Shown here piece by piece: positions 48,574-58,973 of a stretch of 64,000 nucleotides of DNA. The notes beneath the pieces were generated by a model. That model searched no databases. It saw nothing but the letters and a program-made list of their open reading frames with translations, and had not been told where the DNA came from. Where the stretch lies: assembly GCA_025526995.1 (NCBI GenBank), contig JAHLKG010000003.1:372001-436000 (forward strand), written 5' to 3'. The DNA comes from Powellomyces hirtus (taxonomy: Eukaryota > Chytridiomycota > Chytridiomycetes > Spizellomycetales > Powellomycetaceae). Position numbers and translations under genes: made by a program. How positions within the stretch are numbered: the first letter of the stretch is position 1; each line of letters begins with the position of its first letter.

Positions 48574-50660
48574 CTACTCGCGCTCTCCCCAGTACTTCGC
48601 ACGGTAATCATCACTACAAGCAGAGTGTGTTATATCAATACACCATCTTCACCGCGTTATCATTTCAACTGGCCCCAAGTTCACCGATCTTACCTGCACG
48701 TTACGAAAGCATTTTCAATAGGGCTAGCGGCGATACATCGGACGGGGCCCATGTGTGCTGATGATTCGCGGATACAATTAGATACGGAATGATGTCTACA
48801 AAGTAGAGGTGCTAGAAGTCTTACCGGGTATCTTCTTCATCATTGCTCCTGACCGGGAATCCCATAAGACAATCGCCGAGTCTGCCTCATCCGTACCGAG
48901 AACATATTCCTCGTTGTAATTGAATGTGTTCACTGTATATATGTCCTTGATTGGGATAGGGATGAGGGTCATGGAGCCAATAGCCGCAACATGAAACGCC
49001 GTATCGGTCATATTTACCTTTTGGCTTGCCCCCATAAACTCCTGAACAACTGAACCATTCTGTAGGTCCCAGAGTCTGCCTACACTGTCGAGTCCGCATG
49101 AAAGGACATAACGACCACTTTTGGAGAACTTCACTGAAGTCACAGGGCGACCGCTGTGCGCTCGCTCGATCGTGCGCGTGGATTGCCCGCTGACGGTGTC
49201 CCAAATTTTGATGGAGCCATCCTCGCCGGCCGTTGCTAGTAGTTAAAATGGAACAAGAGGAGTAAGATACAGTCCAGTTCGATTGGTGTGGTGATCATGT
49301 GCAGCATCGCGCATACCAAAGATTTTGCCAGATGGAGCGTATCGGATCTGAAAAAGAGAGATTCGTTACTGTCCTCGATCACTAGGCAGAGTTGGAAGGA
49401 CTCTTTTACCTTGTTGATTGGGCCCGTGTGGGCATCGTTGGAAGAGGGTGAGGTGAAGCACTTCAGCGTATGGACATCAAAGATCCGGACGGCTTCATGG
49501 TCGGTGCCTGCATTTCAGAAGTCAGATTCATCATACTCAAGGAGAATGCCCTTCTCCGACAGCGTAAAGGGCGCCCAGATGCCTTACCAGCCGCTATGTA
49601 GTCTCCTGATGGGTGAAAATGTATACTGCGAACAATGCTTGCATCCTGCAGCGGCACACGAGTCAGACCTGGTTACTTGTCCTCCGCTGCCCTGAGTCAC
49701 TCACTTGCAGATATCGGAAGCTCCGTTTCACGTTTGGTTTTTGAATGTCGAACAGTTTGATGCTTTGATCGTGAGAACATGACGCCAGCACGGTCCCGTT
49801 GGGGTGGAACTGGACATCATTGACGGGTGCCATGTGATCGTACAGAGTGCGAATCACTGGCTTTTCCACCCCGCCGTCACGATACGACATCTTTATTCGC
49901 GACACGTCAAGCACTTTTAGAGACGAGTCTTCGGAGCCCGTCGCGATGTATTTGCCATCCGCGCTGAACACTGGAGATCGCGTGGGTGCCCGTCAATGCT
50001 GGGGCACAGAGGAAGTCAAGTGCAAATTGAACACAGCTATCATACCAGCAGTACGACATGATTCACGATGTTGAGTGCTGAACCATGTCGTCAGATTCGG
50101 AATCGGTTTTGGCGCTGAGATCGGTCGGCGGTCAGAGAACGACAGTAGCAACGTGTCAATGACATGCGTCTGTTGTACCTTGCGGTTCGCCGTCGTTCCA
50201 TCCCTTGCTTCCAGACCCATTCTCATTCCCACTTCCATCCTGATCGTCCTCTTCGTCCGAGATCTCTTCCGTCAAATCCACTGGGACAATCTCATCGGCG
50301 TCGTCTACGAGACCCCTTTGGGCAAGCTGATTAGAACGAAGCCCTCTGCGTCCCATTCGCTCATATCTGGCACAATTCAATCCATCGCGCACCATTCTCG
50401 CGGGCATTCTTTCCGTAATAACACAGCTCCGCCAGTGTTGGTTGTGGGTCAAAGACAAGTGAAGTCTCGCTGGCTTCGGCTACGACTTGCGCTATGGAAT
50501 TATATCCATAATGCTGCAACTGACTGCAAAGAATGCATTTTGGGTCAGCATCTTCTCAGAGGACCTGAACAAAGTCGCCCAACCTAATAATCAAAGGCAA
50601 CAGCGTTTCTTTGGGCATGTAGTTCACATCTTCCCCGTCACTCGACGTTGTGTCGTCCAT
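48574..50660 (-). CDS. CSTF1: Cleavage stimulation factor subunit 1 (CstF-50)
   Basis: WD40 subunit of CstF, which binds the GU-rich element downstream of poly(A) sites. Eleven exons join in phase to 469 aa: 50584-50660, 50393-50523, 50179-50343, 50046-50114, 49705-49970, 49588-49645, 49410-49507, 49317-49347, 48825-49235, 48694-48757 and 48574-48613. Seen: N-terminal dimerisation/LisH-like LLPLIISQLQHYGYNSIAQV, acidic linker, PIPNLTTWFSTQHRESCRTA, then six to seven WD repeats: YIATGSEDSSLKVLD, VIRTLYDHMAPVNDVQFHP, KLFDIQKPNVKRSFRYLQ, IHFHPSGDYIAAGTDH, ATAGEDGSIKIWD, and the end TCSDDYRAKYW. One intron is 49 nt (50344-50392) and one donor is GTTGGG (50583). Metazoan-type CstF-50 is absent from budding yeast. 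Confidence 0.95.
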
Positions 50661-50976
50661 CGCGCGCAAAATGATCCCGCTTTTGTTCCTACGCTAAATC
50701 ACAGAGACTCTTCTCTGACCAAAACTTCTTGTACCGGTGAAGTTGACCGAACTTCCACAGCAATTTGCCCCTGATCTCTCTTCGAATTCTAAACGACGAA
50801 AACTGCTAAAGCTTTGGTGTGGAGCCTTAATGTAGGGCTACTCGCACATTTGTTCCAAAAGAGGATAGATTGACTCGACGTGTCACCCCGCTCGTGGAGT
50901 TGTCGAGTCGTCAACGTGTTTCCAACCGCCCCATTCCATTCTGTAGCTTTCTCCCGGAATTCGTCAGCGGACCACT
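50661..50976. promoter_or_regulatory. Shared divergent promoter of CSTF1 and HUT1
   Basis: A 316-nt gap between start codons; no other gene is seen. Role inferred from position. Confidence 0.45.
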
Positions 50977-52017
50977 ATGCTCGGAGAACTGGCGATCTGC
51001 ATCATCGGAATTTATGTCTGCTTCCTGACGTGGCAACTGACACAAGAGCGAGTAACGACACATTCTTACAATGGAGCCAAGTTCAAATTCTTCATTTTCC
51101 TGAATGTGGTGCAGTCTCTATGCGCCTCGACGGTCGGAACTCTGTATCAGTTGTTCGTTCGCGGGGAATCACTGCGGATGCCATCACCAGCGTTGTGGAA
51201 GAAGTATGCGCAGTGCGCTATTCTAAGCACCTGTGCGCCGCTGTTCGGGTACGCGGCGCTCAAACACATTGACTACCCGACTGTCATACTCGGCAAATCG
51301 TGCAAGCTGGTTCCGGTGTTGTTGATGAACTTTCTGATCTACCGACGAACGTTCCCCGCTAGCAAATATGCAGTCGTTGCACTCATTACGGCGGGAGTGT
51401 CGGCATTCATGTTGCTGCACAAGCAGGAGGACGACGAGGGACACGCAAAGCAGCAGAATGCAAGCAGCAGCCTGTACGGACTGGGATTGCTGCTCGTGAA
51501 CCTGCTGATGGATGGTGCCATAAACTCGACGCAAGACCGCATTTTCCACAAGTTCAAGGTGTCAGGCTCCTCGATGATGGTCTTCCTCAACCTGATCTCT
51601 TCCTCCTTGATGACGATCTACCTGTTGGCATGGCCTTATTCGAACGAGTTGTCAACTGCCCTTACCTTCTGCAACGCTCACCCACGGATTGTGACTGATA
51701 TCTTGCTATTTGGATTATGTGGAGCCGTTGGGCAATGCTTCATCTATCATACCCTCGAACGATTCGGTGCAGTCAGTCTAGTCACCGTGACGGTCACGCG
51801 GAAGATGTTCTCGATTCTCCTCAGTTTTTTCTGGTTCGAGCATCACGTTTCCTTGGGGCAATGGGCCGCTGTGGGACTTGTGTTTTTGGGAATTGGACTC
51901 GAAGCGTTCATGAAACGGTCTGGCGGGGAAAAGGCAAAATCCGGAAACGCGACAAAGACTGATGCCCCCGTTGCGATCAAGAAATCGTTCGAAACAGACT
52001 TCAAGAAACGGAAGTAG
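50977..52017 (+). CDS. HUT1: UDP-galactose transporter homolog HUT1 / SLC35B1 (ER nucleotide-sugar transporter)
   Basis: ER membrane transporter of the nucleotide-sugar/drug-metabolite superfamily; the animal relative SLC35B1 is also reported as an ER ATP/ADP exchanger. Single exon, 346 aa. About ten hydrophobic helices: LAICIIGIYVCFLTWQL at the start, LSTCAPLFGYAALKHIDYPT, VILGKSCKLVPVLLMNFLIY (the family signature), GLLLVNLLMDGAINSTQD, FGLCGAVGQCFIYHTLERFG, and VTVTRKMFSILLSFFWFEH. The C-terminus ends FKKRK, with lysines at -4 and -3 that fit a di-lysine ER-retrieval signal. The lack of introns is unusual here. Ends 215 nt from the convergent membrane-protein gene. Confidence 0.95.
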   Translation: MLGELAICIIGIYVCFLTWQLTQERVTTHSYNGAKFKFFIFLNVVQSLCASTVGTLYQLFVRGESLRMPSPALWKKYAQCAILSTCAPLFGYAALKHIDYPTVILGKSCKLVPVLLMNFLIYRRTFPASKYAVVALITAGVSAFMLLHKQEDDEGHAKQQNASSSLYGLGLLLVNLLMDGAINSTQDRIFHKFKVSGSSMMVFLNLISSSLMTIYLLAWPYSNELSTALTFCNAHPRIVTDILLFGLCGAVGQCFIYHTLERFGAVSLVTVTVTRKMFSILLSFFWFEHHVSLGQWAAVGLVFLGIGLEAFMKRSGGEKAKSGNATKTDAPVAIKKSFETDFKKRK

Positions 52018-52232
52018 GCCGTGACATATCACAGTCTGGCCTTATATATAACCACTTTGGCAGTGGACTCTATCTATTGCTTCTGCTGCAGTAACGCTCA
52101 TTCCTAGACTGACCTGGTTTAATGGTATGCTCGAGATATTTTAATACATGTTATATATACAGTAAAGTTCGTACATCGAAGTGTTCAAGGGCAAAGAAAC
52201 CTATTGTACAAAGAACCTGCGTGTCCCGGTGA

Positions 52233-53072
52233 TCACTTTGAGGGACTTTGCGGCGAGGCAGCCTCGTCCTCATCCCAACCCAATCTAAAGCTTTTGGAGC
52301 TTCGTTCCTCAGATGTTGGGGAGGAGAGTGATTCAGATTCCAAGTCAGGATGGCGGGGAGAGAGAGGCGATGGTTCCGGTTGCCACACGTATGTTTTGCA
52401 AAGCCGGGGTGGCAACATGTCGGAAGATGGGCGGAAACAAGGGCCCGACGGCCGTTTCAGGGCTGGCAGTTGATTTGACAGCTTGGGAGCGTGTGGTTGA
52501 TTTGACAGCTGGATGGTATCAATTCCGATTCTCGATTCGCCACGGCCGGATGTGTTTATTTCTGTTGATGACACAGGCCGCGGCTTGGAGTCTTCGACGA
52601 CGCTTGGGTCATATGTGTCATCGCTGAGCAAACCGGTCAGTGGTGTTCTGGAGTTTGATTTTCTCACGCAATCTTTTGCTTCGAGAATATCGTGTTGTGA
52701 TTCAGTGTCGCCCTGATCATGTCGGTGACCGTGGCCCTGCTGGCTTCCGGAACCATGAGCGAGGTGTCCGGTGCTTTCGTGGTGGTGACTTCGGCCCAGG
52801 GTATTTACGACACTTCCAAGAGTAGTGCGAATGCGACATGCGATGACAGATATCCCTTGTTTGCGTTGCAGTTTACGTTCTTCGAATCCGGGCCGTCCTC
52901 GGACATGCTTTCGCCACAGGAAGAACAGGACAAGAAGCACAAAAAGGCCAAATACCGAGCTTAGGCCCAGAATCAATGCGATCTGTGATATGGAACTATT
53001 GCCGGAGTCGTCTGACGCGGGTTGTTCTATCGGAACCGGCACCGGAGTTGTCTCTGGCGGCACAACGCTCAT
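52233..53072 (-). CDS. Hypothetical single-pass membrane protein
   Basis: Family not recognised. The open frame gives 279 aa. A short Pro/Thr/Ser-rich outer segment precedes one strong transmembrane helix, ISQIALILGLSSVFGLFVLL plus VLFFLW (about residues 29-54), then basic residues RKHVRGRP, and a long cytosolic tail rich in Ser, His, Pro and Asp with GWDEDEAASP near the end. The topology looks like fungal stress/wall-sensor proteins, but no such domain is visible. The frame stays open for about 40 further codons upstream of the ATG at 53072 (to about 53200) with Pro/Arg-rich sequence and no Met, so an upstream exon carrying a signal peptide is possible. Start therefore uncertain. Confidence 0.6.
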   Translation of the reverse strand: MSVVPPETTPVPVPIEQPASDDSGNSSISQIALILGLSSVFGLFVLLVLFFLWRKHVRGRPGFEERKLQRKQGISVIACRIRTTLGSVVNTLGRSHHHESTGHLAHGSGSQQGHGHRHDQGDTESQHDILEAKDCVRKSNSRTPLTGLLSDDTYDPSVVEDSKPRPVSSTEINTSGRGESRIGIDTIQLSNQPHAPKLSNQLPALKRPSGPCFRPSSDMLPPRLCKTYVWQPEPSPLSPRHPDLESESLSSPTSEERSSKSFRLGWDEDEAASPQSPSK

Positions 53073-53755
53073 ATTTGCAGTGGTTGCGTTTGTCAGACGG
53101 GGCGGGAGCGGCTCCGGGGAAGGAGTGCGGCCGCGGGAAAACTTTGCTGGGAACGCGAGCTTTGAAATGCAGTCGGAGAGGGCAACACCCGTTTGTCAAT
53201 TTAAATACTATGTAGCTGTCCTTTCGCCAGTTTGCAGTTGGGGAAACAAAGGTTTTTGACAACTTTTTGTCTCGCACGTTGTTGACGGTTGTCGTACGTT
53301 GGTTGATTGGTGAAAAGAAGGAAAAGAAAGCTCGAGAAAAAAGCCTGTGATAGAGTTTTGGGAGGAGCGCAGGAGAGAAGTTTTGCGAACACTCGACCTC
53401 CGTCCTTCTTTCTTCCTGGCCGAAGTGTGCCATATGTGTGAAAACACGCAAACTTATTTCTGTATGAAACAAACACCCGTGTCCTTCCTTGTGTCCCTTC
53501 TTTTTCCTGTGGGGCCATCAACTCCCTTCCGTCACTCCTTTGCGATGAACCCACCCCTTGCCATTGTTGACCGCTGGATGGCCTTGCTTGATCACGAGTA
53601 CCACGTGAGTAGGCTGACTGAATCTAGCTGTGCCTTGCCATTACGAGCGGCACGTGGCAATCCTTGTCCTTTCCGCCGCCGCCGTCATTGACAGGGCGTA
53701 CGCGTCACTTTTTGAGCAGACAATTCCGAATCTTCCAACTGCAACTTGAATAGCA
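53073..53755. promoter_or_regulatory. Divergent upstream region of membrane protein and GET3
   Basis: About 680 nt. It may include an unplaced 5' exon of the minus-strand membrane protein. Otherwise no gene is supported. Confidence 0.4.
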
Positions 53756-55209
53756 ATGGACGAAGAATTTGAGCCCCTTCCAGCAACGCTGCAGAATGTC
53801 CTGGACCAGGACTCGTTGCGATGGATCTTTGTCGGTGGAAAAGGAGGTGTTGGTAAAACAACCACTAGCTGCTCCCTCGCCTCTCAACTGGCGAAAGTAC
53901 GAGATTCCGTGCTGTTGATCTCCACGGACCCTGCCCATAACTTGTCTGGTATGTCCACATGGATATAGAGCACCCCTGTAAGCAGGCACTCATGCTGAAG
54001 CTCGTTTATCAGACGCCTTTGGACAAAAGTTCTCCAAAACTCCGACGCTTGTCAACGGTTATACCAACCTGTATGCCATGGTAAATGAGTGGTAGAAGAG
54101 TGAGCTGGAAATGACCAGTGGTCCCTAATGATGTTTTTCCAGGAAATTGATCCTACCGGCAGCATCCAGGAAATGATTGAGAGCTGTATGTGGATATGCT
54201 GTTGGCCTTGGATCGGAGAGATACATCACTGACCGACACCCATTCTACAGCTCAGGAATCCGGCATGCAGTCTCATTTGCAGGACATGGCGTTCGCCATT
54301 CCCGGTGTTGATGAAGCCATGAGTTTCGCTGAAGTGATGAAGTATGTCACAACACGCTTTGCCATCACTCTTCACGTGCCATTTGTTAACAGTCCCATTC
54401 TTATCGATAATCAGGCTCGTAAAGTCGATGGACTACTCAAGCATCGTCTTTGACACGGCGCCAACGGGTCATACCCTGCGTTTCCTGTCTTTCCCAACTG
54501 TTCTGGAGAAGGCTCTAGGCAAGCTGGCACAGTTTGGTGGCAAGATGGGACCCATGTTGCAATCGGTGCGTCATTATAACCATCACGCTCGCAAGAATAA
54601 CATCAAGCTCACAACGTGCTTGCTCTTGTCAGATGAGCGGCATGATGGGCATGGCGCCCAACCAGGAGGACATGTTCCAGAAGCTGGAAAGCATGCGCGC
54701 TACCATTCAGGAAGTCAATGCCCAATTCCAGGATCCCGTAAGTTGAACATGTGTGCTCTCATACGGGGTATCGTTGCACACAAAGTAATTTCTGCTGCTT
54801 CCCTCGTCAAAGGACAAAACGACGTTCGTCTGTGTGTGCATATCCGAGTTCTTGTCCTTGTACGAGACCGAACGCATGATTCAGGAGCTGACGTCTTTCC
54901 ACATCGACACCCATAACATTGTCGTCAACCAGTTGCTGTATCCGCCAAAGAGTAAGGAAGTAACGACGCAACGAGTGGACTTGACAATGAGGTTTATGTA
55001 TTCACATTTTTTCTGAATTCGCAGGTTCCTCGTGCGAGCACTGCGGCGTCCGTGCAAAGATGCAGGCGAAGTATCTTGAGCAGATCCACGAACTGTATGA
55101 GGACTTCCACATTGTCAAGATGCCCCTCTTGACCAAGGAGATCCGCGGCGTGGACAGCATCAAGGAGTTTTCCGAACTTCTCACGCACCCCTATCAACCA
55201 CCACAGTAG
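53756..55209 (+). CDS. GET3: GET3/TRC40 ATPase for tail-anchored protein insertion
   Basis: Cytosolic ATPase that shuttles tail-anchored proteins to the ER. Eight exons join in phase to 324 aa: 53756-53948, 54013-54080, 54143-54185, 54251-54341, 54415-54565, 54633-54737, 54813-54951 and 55025-55209. Seen: P-loop [18 protein letters not shown], switch [51 protein letters not shown], the Met-rich client groove [43 protein letters not shown], and the dimer zinc motif [15 protein letters not shown]. All key residues are present, including CxxC, which separates it from bacterial ArsA. Introns are 62-75 nt. Confidence 0.97.
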
Positions 55210-55326
55210 TGCGCGTTTCTGCTAGCTACCGCACTTTCGTAGATCCCCTTTCATACTATGTAGTTCAATACTCTCGTAAAATATCTATATACAGGTTTTT
55301 GAGGCTCAGTGATGGCTACTTCGTCC

Positions 55327-55722
55327 TCAATCGTAGTACTGCTGCTTTACGTGTCGATATTTTCTCAGAAACCATAAAGCTTCGAGTTCCTTCTTGATGT
55401 AATCGCCTAAAGAGGCATTAGTCGAACTGTAGTGTTTTTTCATAGCCTTTGCGGGCCATCCGATATTCTTGCACTTCCTACCCTGTTTCAATGCGGCTTC
55501 AATGTCTTTTGAATCCGTCATATCCTTCTTTTTCATGAAAGCAGCCTTGAGCTTCGGCTTGAAGTAGGCAATTCCGCCGTTCGGGTATTCACGCCCCATA
55601 TACAATAGCTGCGACAAGGCGCGATGAACGACATGGGTGACAATGTGCGTTTGCCGTTTGCGGTCGCATACCTCCTTATATAGCCCCTTAACTTGTGCGC
55701 GCAGCGCTGGCGTTGGTGGCAT
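55327..55722 (-). CDS. ETFRF1: ETFRF1/LYRM5-like LYR-motif protein
   Basis: Small mitochondrial LYR-family protein; the animal version binds ETF and removes its FAD. Exons 55672-55722, 55482-55608 and 55327-55406 join in phase to 85 aa, the family size. Seen: RAQVKGLYKELLYMGREYPN, YFKPKLKAAFMKKKDM, ALKQGDYIKKELEALWFLRK and YRHVKQQYYD. The motif reads L-Y-K rather than L-Y-R at residues 14-16; the phenylalanine further downstream is kept. The frame happens to stay open through both introns, which makes a false 131-residue reading. Convergent with GET3 (117-nt gap). Confidence 0.92.
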   Translation of the reverse strand: MPPTPALRAQVKGLYKEVCDRKRQTHIVTHVVHRALSQLLYMGREYPNGGIAYFKPKLKAAFMKKKDMTDSKDIEAALKQGRKCKNIGWPAKAMKKHYSSTNASLGDYIKKELEALWFLRKYRHVKQQYYD

Positions 55723-56049
55723 AATGTATCTTTACTTCTGATTTTCAGTTTCGTATGGAGGTACAGTATCTATCGTCTCGGAAATGCTCGAAAGTTGCGG
55801 CATGTGGGTAAGCATAACCTAAATGTATCTCGAGTGTCTCCTCGTCATGATTATACGCGCGAGGTGCTCTTCCTCTCTATCTGCGCCGTCAGATTGCGCC
55901 ATCGTATGACTGGTATGTATATGTAGACACGGTGAACTCTCAAGCGACTTGCGGACGAACAGCGGTTAAACCTTATCTAGACGTTGTCCTTGGCTCTTTT
56001 GTACATCTCGAGTCTAGTCGGTTCGTTCATCTGCGTAATTGGCTGTACA
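55723..56049. other. Upstream region of ETFRF1 and the F-box-like remnant
   Basis: About 330 nt with no supported gene. It is placed between divergent features and could hold a promoter. Confidence 0.35.
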
Positions 56050-56491
56050 GGCTGGAAACCCTTTGCAGAAAGCCAGGGCTCGTAAGGCTCTCTCCCTGGA
56101 AGTTATCGACCATATTGTCAACAATTTCTGGCCGGACATTGAACGCTCCTCCAAACGATGCAGTTTCTGAACCTTGCACTGGTCAACAAAGCCTTCAAGA
56201 GGTGTCTCTACAAGCGGCGCAACTCGCTGATGCTGACGCAGGCTTCGGGTGTTACGTTTGGGCCGGCCCTCTTGCGCCTGGTTTCAACAATACAAGGATA
56301 TCTTCAACAATCCATACAACCCAATCCTGGAGTCGATTGCGAAGATGGTCAAATCAGCCAATAAAGATGATCTTCGCAGTTATGTCAAGCCGCTACTTTT
56401 CAGGCATCGCGAGAAACTCGACGATCTGCTTGTCATATCGGACGCCCCTTGGATGTTCAAAGTGGGAACAACAATTGCGGGGCTTCCATAG
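56050..56491 (+). pseudogene. F-box-like gene remnant with frame breaks
   Basis: Three open pieces in changing frames suggest one decayed gene. Piece 1 (about 56090-56170) reads SLEVIDHIVNNFWPDIE, like an F-box helix. Piece 2 (56158-56290, shifted frame) reads FLNLALVNKAFKRCLYKRR, the usual second half of such an F-box. Piece 3 (56249-56491, back in the first frame) reads FQQYKDIFNNPYNPILES and HREKLDDLLVISDAPW. No GT...AG intron of normal size connects pieces 1 and 2, since they overlap. A pseudogene or sequence errors are both possible. The F-box call is from pattern only. Confidence 0.4.
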
Positions 56492-56731
56492 GAATAATGG
56501 TGCCTTCGTATAGTCTGTGACCTGAGGCGTCTCCAAATTATCTGTGGATATTCAAGAACGTTGCGTGCTGGAACGTCGAGAAATTGCGGATGTATGGCTT
56601 TTTGTGAAGCTCTGACAAGGGCCTCCTTTTCAGTTGGGATCGATGACGACGATAGCCGAATCGGTGAGAGGGTTGCATCGTGTTGTTCGAAGTGAAGTTC
56701 GCATGCGACATGCAGATGGGAGCATAAATTG

Positions 56732-56859
56732 CATATCAAATAAATGCTGAACATTGCGGATTCATTTCACCCTATGGGATTGAACTCTGCTCATCCATAT
56801 CAAATAAATGCTGAACATTGCGGATTCATTTCACGCTATGGGATTGAACTCTGATCATC
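56732..56859. repeat. Tandem duplication, 2 x 64 bp
   Basis: Two adjacent copies (56732-56795 and 56796-56859), starting CATATCAAATAAATGCTGAA, differ at about two positions (CACCC/CACGC and CTGCTC/CTGATC). The right copy ends at the stop codon of DYNC2I2, so the duplication lies in that gene's immediate 3' region. Confidence 0.9.
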
Positions 56860-58973
56860 AACCATCATTTTCAAGCAGACCACCCAGCGCTTCTACGCAT
56901 CTCCATTCTCTGCCCACGCTCTCGCTAGCGAGGCCCGAGGCCACCCTCCAGACTTTGACAATGCCGGCCGCATCGCCTGTCGCAAGGTATTCGTTTCGGC
57001 CCTTACTGAACGCCAACGCAGTAGCCGCAACGGTGCTCTTGCTGGTCACTTGCAATGTCGTATGTGGAAGAGATGGCGAGTGCGCCAAATCGTAGATGTA
57101 CAGCAGTCCATCTGCCGATGTCGCAGCAAACACTGTTGCGCGATGCGGCGAGAAGGCGCTTGTATAAAGGGCAAGCGACGAGGGTGAGAATGTGAGGAGT
57201 GGTTTTGCCTGTTGAATATGCACGCGGGACGTTGTGAATATCCAGAGGGAGTATATTGCGATTGTCAAATCCATACCTGAAGAACATTGTAAAGTCGAAT
57301 GAGACCATCGCTCCCGCCACTAACAAAGAGATTTCTGTGGAACGGAGAACAGCTGATGGCATTGACCGGACCGGTATGGGGCGTATACGCAAACTGCATC
57401 GGATTGGCCATCCGTTGTGAAGGTGGCGGAAGCTGAAAGGTTGCATTTGGCGTCGACGGGTCCGCTGAAAGCTGTGTAGTAATACTCCGACTACATTTGG
57501 CAATGTATCCTGCTTCTGTTGCCACAATGTATGTGATGGGATTCTCGGACGGAAAAGCAATGGAGGTGCCTTGGTAATGAGAACTTTGTTAGTCGCAGTC
57601 ATGAAGAAACGGTTTGTCGCAGCGATCACCTCCTAGGATAGTCTCTGTTCGGGTGGTCCCGCTCGGTCGCAAATGCCGAGGAATCGCGCCCATGAAGAGC
57701 TGGGATCTGCCAGTTTATAACGTCATAAGCTGACAGAGTAACGAGAGCAAGGTCACGGCCCAACCCACCCAAATATCGGCTCTGCAAGATCATTGGCTAG
57801 ATCCCACGTAAGAACCTTGCCATCATTTCCAATGCTAACAATCTGGAAGACGTGTCAGAAAAATCGGGATGAGCGTACTTGGAATAAGCATCCAGATGCA
57901 ATCATTTGACGCGTACGTGGTATAGCCCTGGTTTGCTTGCCGGGACCCACTCGACTTTGGCTACAGGTTCCTGATGTGTCATGTCGCTCATTTTGGAAAT
58001 CGCAACAATAGGGTCATTCTTCGGGTCCTTCGTTTGAGCGACGAATATTTGCCCTACGTGTTTGCAACATTATTGAGTTCAAGCATCGCATTGAGGAAGA
58101 AAAACTGGCTGACAGACCATTGAAACCGCCTCCCGCGATCAGAGAGGGGTTTTCAGGATGGAACGCTATTGACATCACACAGCTCTGCATATGTCGCATG
58201 AGATATATAAGGCATCCTGGCTAGATATATGCAAACGTACCTCTGTTTCGACGGTCCATGCGGGTATATCACCGACACCTCGTCCCGCAAGGCTCCAAGT
58301 ACACACGGCTCCTTTGTGATTACACCAGCTGTCATGATCAAAGCGCCCGTATGCAACGCCGACCGTGCTTCCATTCTTATTCCATGACAGATCCGTCACA
58401 AGCATGTCTGTCTCTTCTCGCACAGGAGGAAACAGTGTATGAAGGAGCGTCGTAGATGTGACTGCCTCCTCCCAATGAGCGGACCAGCCTTCCCAAATAG
58501 GCGGGGTAAGTGTTTGGAAAGGACACTCAGCAGTCATGTCAAGATAGAGGCCTCACCGTCAAATGCGGTGCTGGAGATATTCTGCAGCAGTTGAGATGAT
58601 ACCATTGACTCTACTTTTGCCAGAAAGTCGACCATAGTGCCTCGGTGATAATTATGCAACAGCCGGAACTGTAGTGGCGGCTCAGGGTCTGTTTGGATCT
58701 ACAGAAAACAGAAACGTTTTCACTTTTAAGGATACCAAACACAAGTGTCAGCATCCACTCTGGCTTCACCCATCACGGATGCCCCATCCAACATACTTCG
58801 ATATGCGCTCTTGTTATCGTCTGGCACGCATTTTCGGCCAGTTTGATGGGAACCGTCTGTGATTCGCCGTCCCGCTTGTCTTTGACTTTCCGCCAGGTGG
58901 ATGGCACGTCCACCGTGGCTGACGGTGTGAAGGACTCGAACAGATTGGGTGCTGCTACTGTAGTTGGTGCCAT
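56858..58973 (-). CDS. DYNC2I2: Cytoplasmic dynein-2 intermediate chain 2 (WDR34/FAP133), intraflagellar transport
   Basis: WD40 intermediate chain of the retrograde IFT motor. Nine exons join in phase to 521 aa (human 536): 58797-58973, 58557-58698, 58241-58488, 58118-58184, 57917-58053, 57769-57842, 57630-57706, 57277-57569 and 56858-57208. Seen: LQNISSTAFDGW, LVTDLSWNKNGSTVGVAYGR, DHDSWCNHKGAVCTWSL, AFHPENPSLIAGGGFNGQIF, MTHQEPVAKVEWVP, IVSIGNDGKVLTWDL, CSPFHRNLFVSGGSDGLIRL, and YLATGDAAGIVKVWRV at the end. The order and spacing match WDR34. One donor is GTCTGT (58117). Presence requires a cilium or flagellum, so this is strong evidence for a zoosporic fungus. Confidence 0.93.

Noticed and set aside
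58603..58635. ATG at 58635 as the DYNC2I2 start
   Set aside because: The same frame continues upstream through an acceptor at 58699 to an exon beginning at 58973 with the family-like N-terminus, so 58635 is an internal Met.
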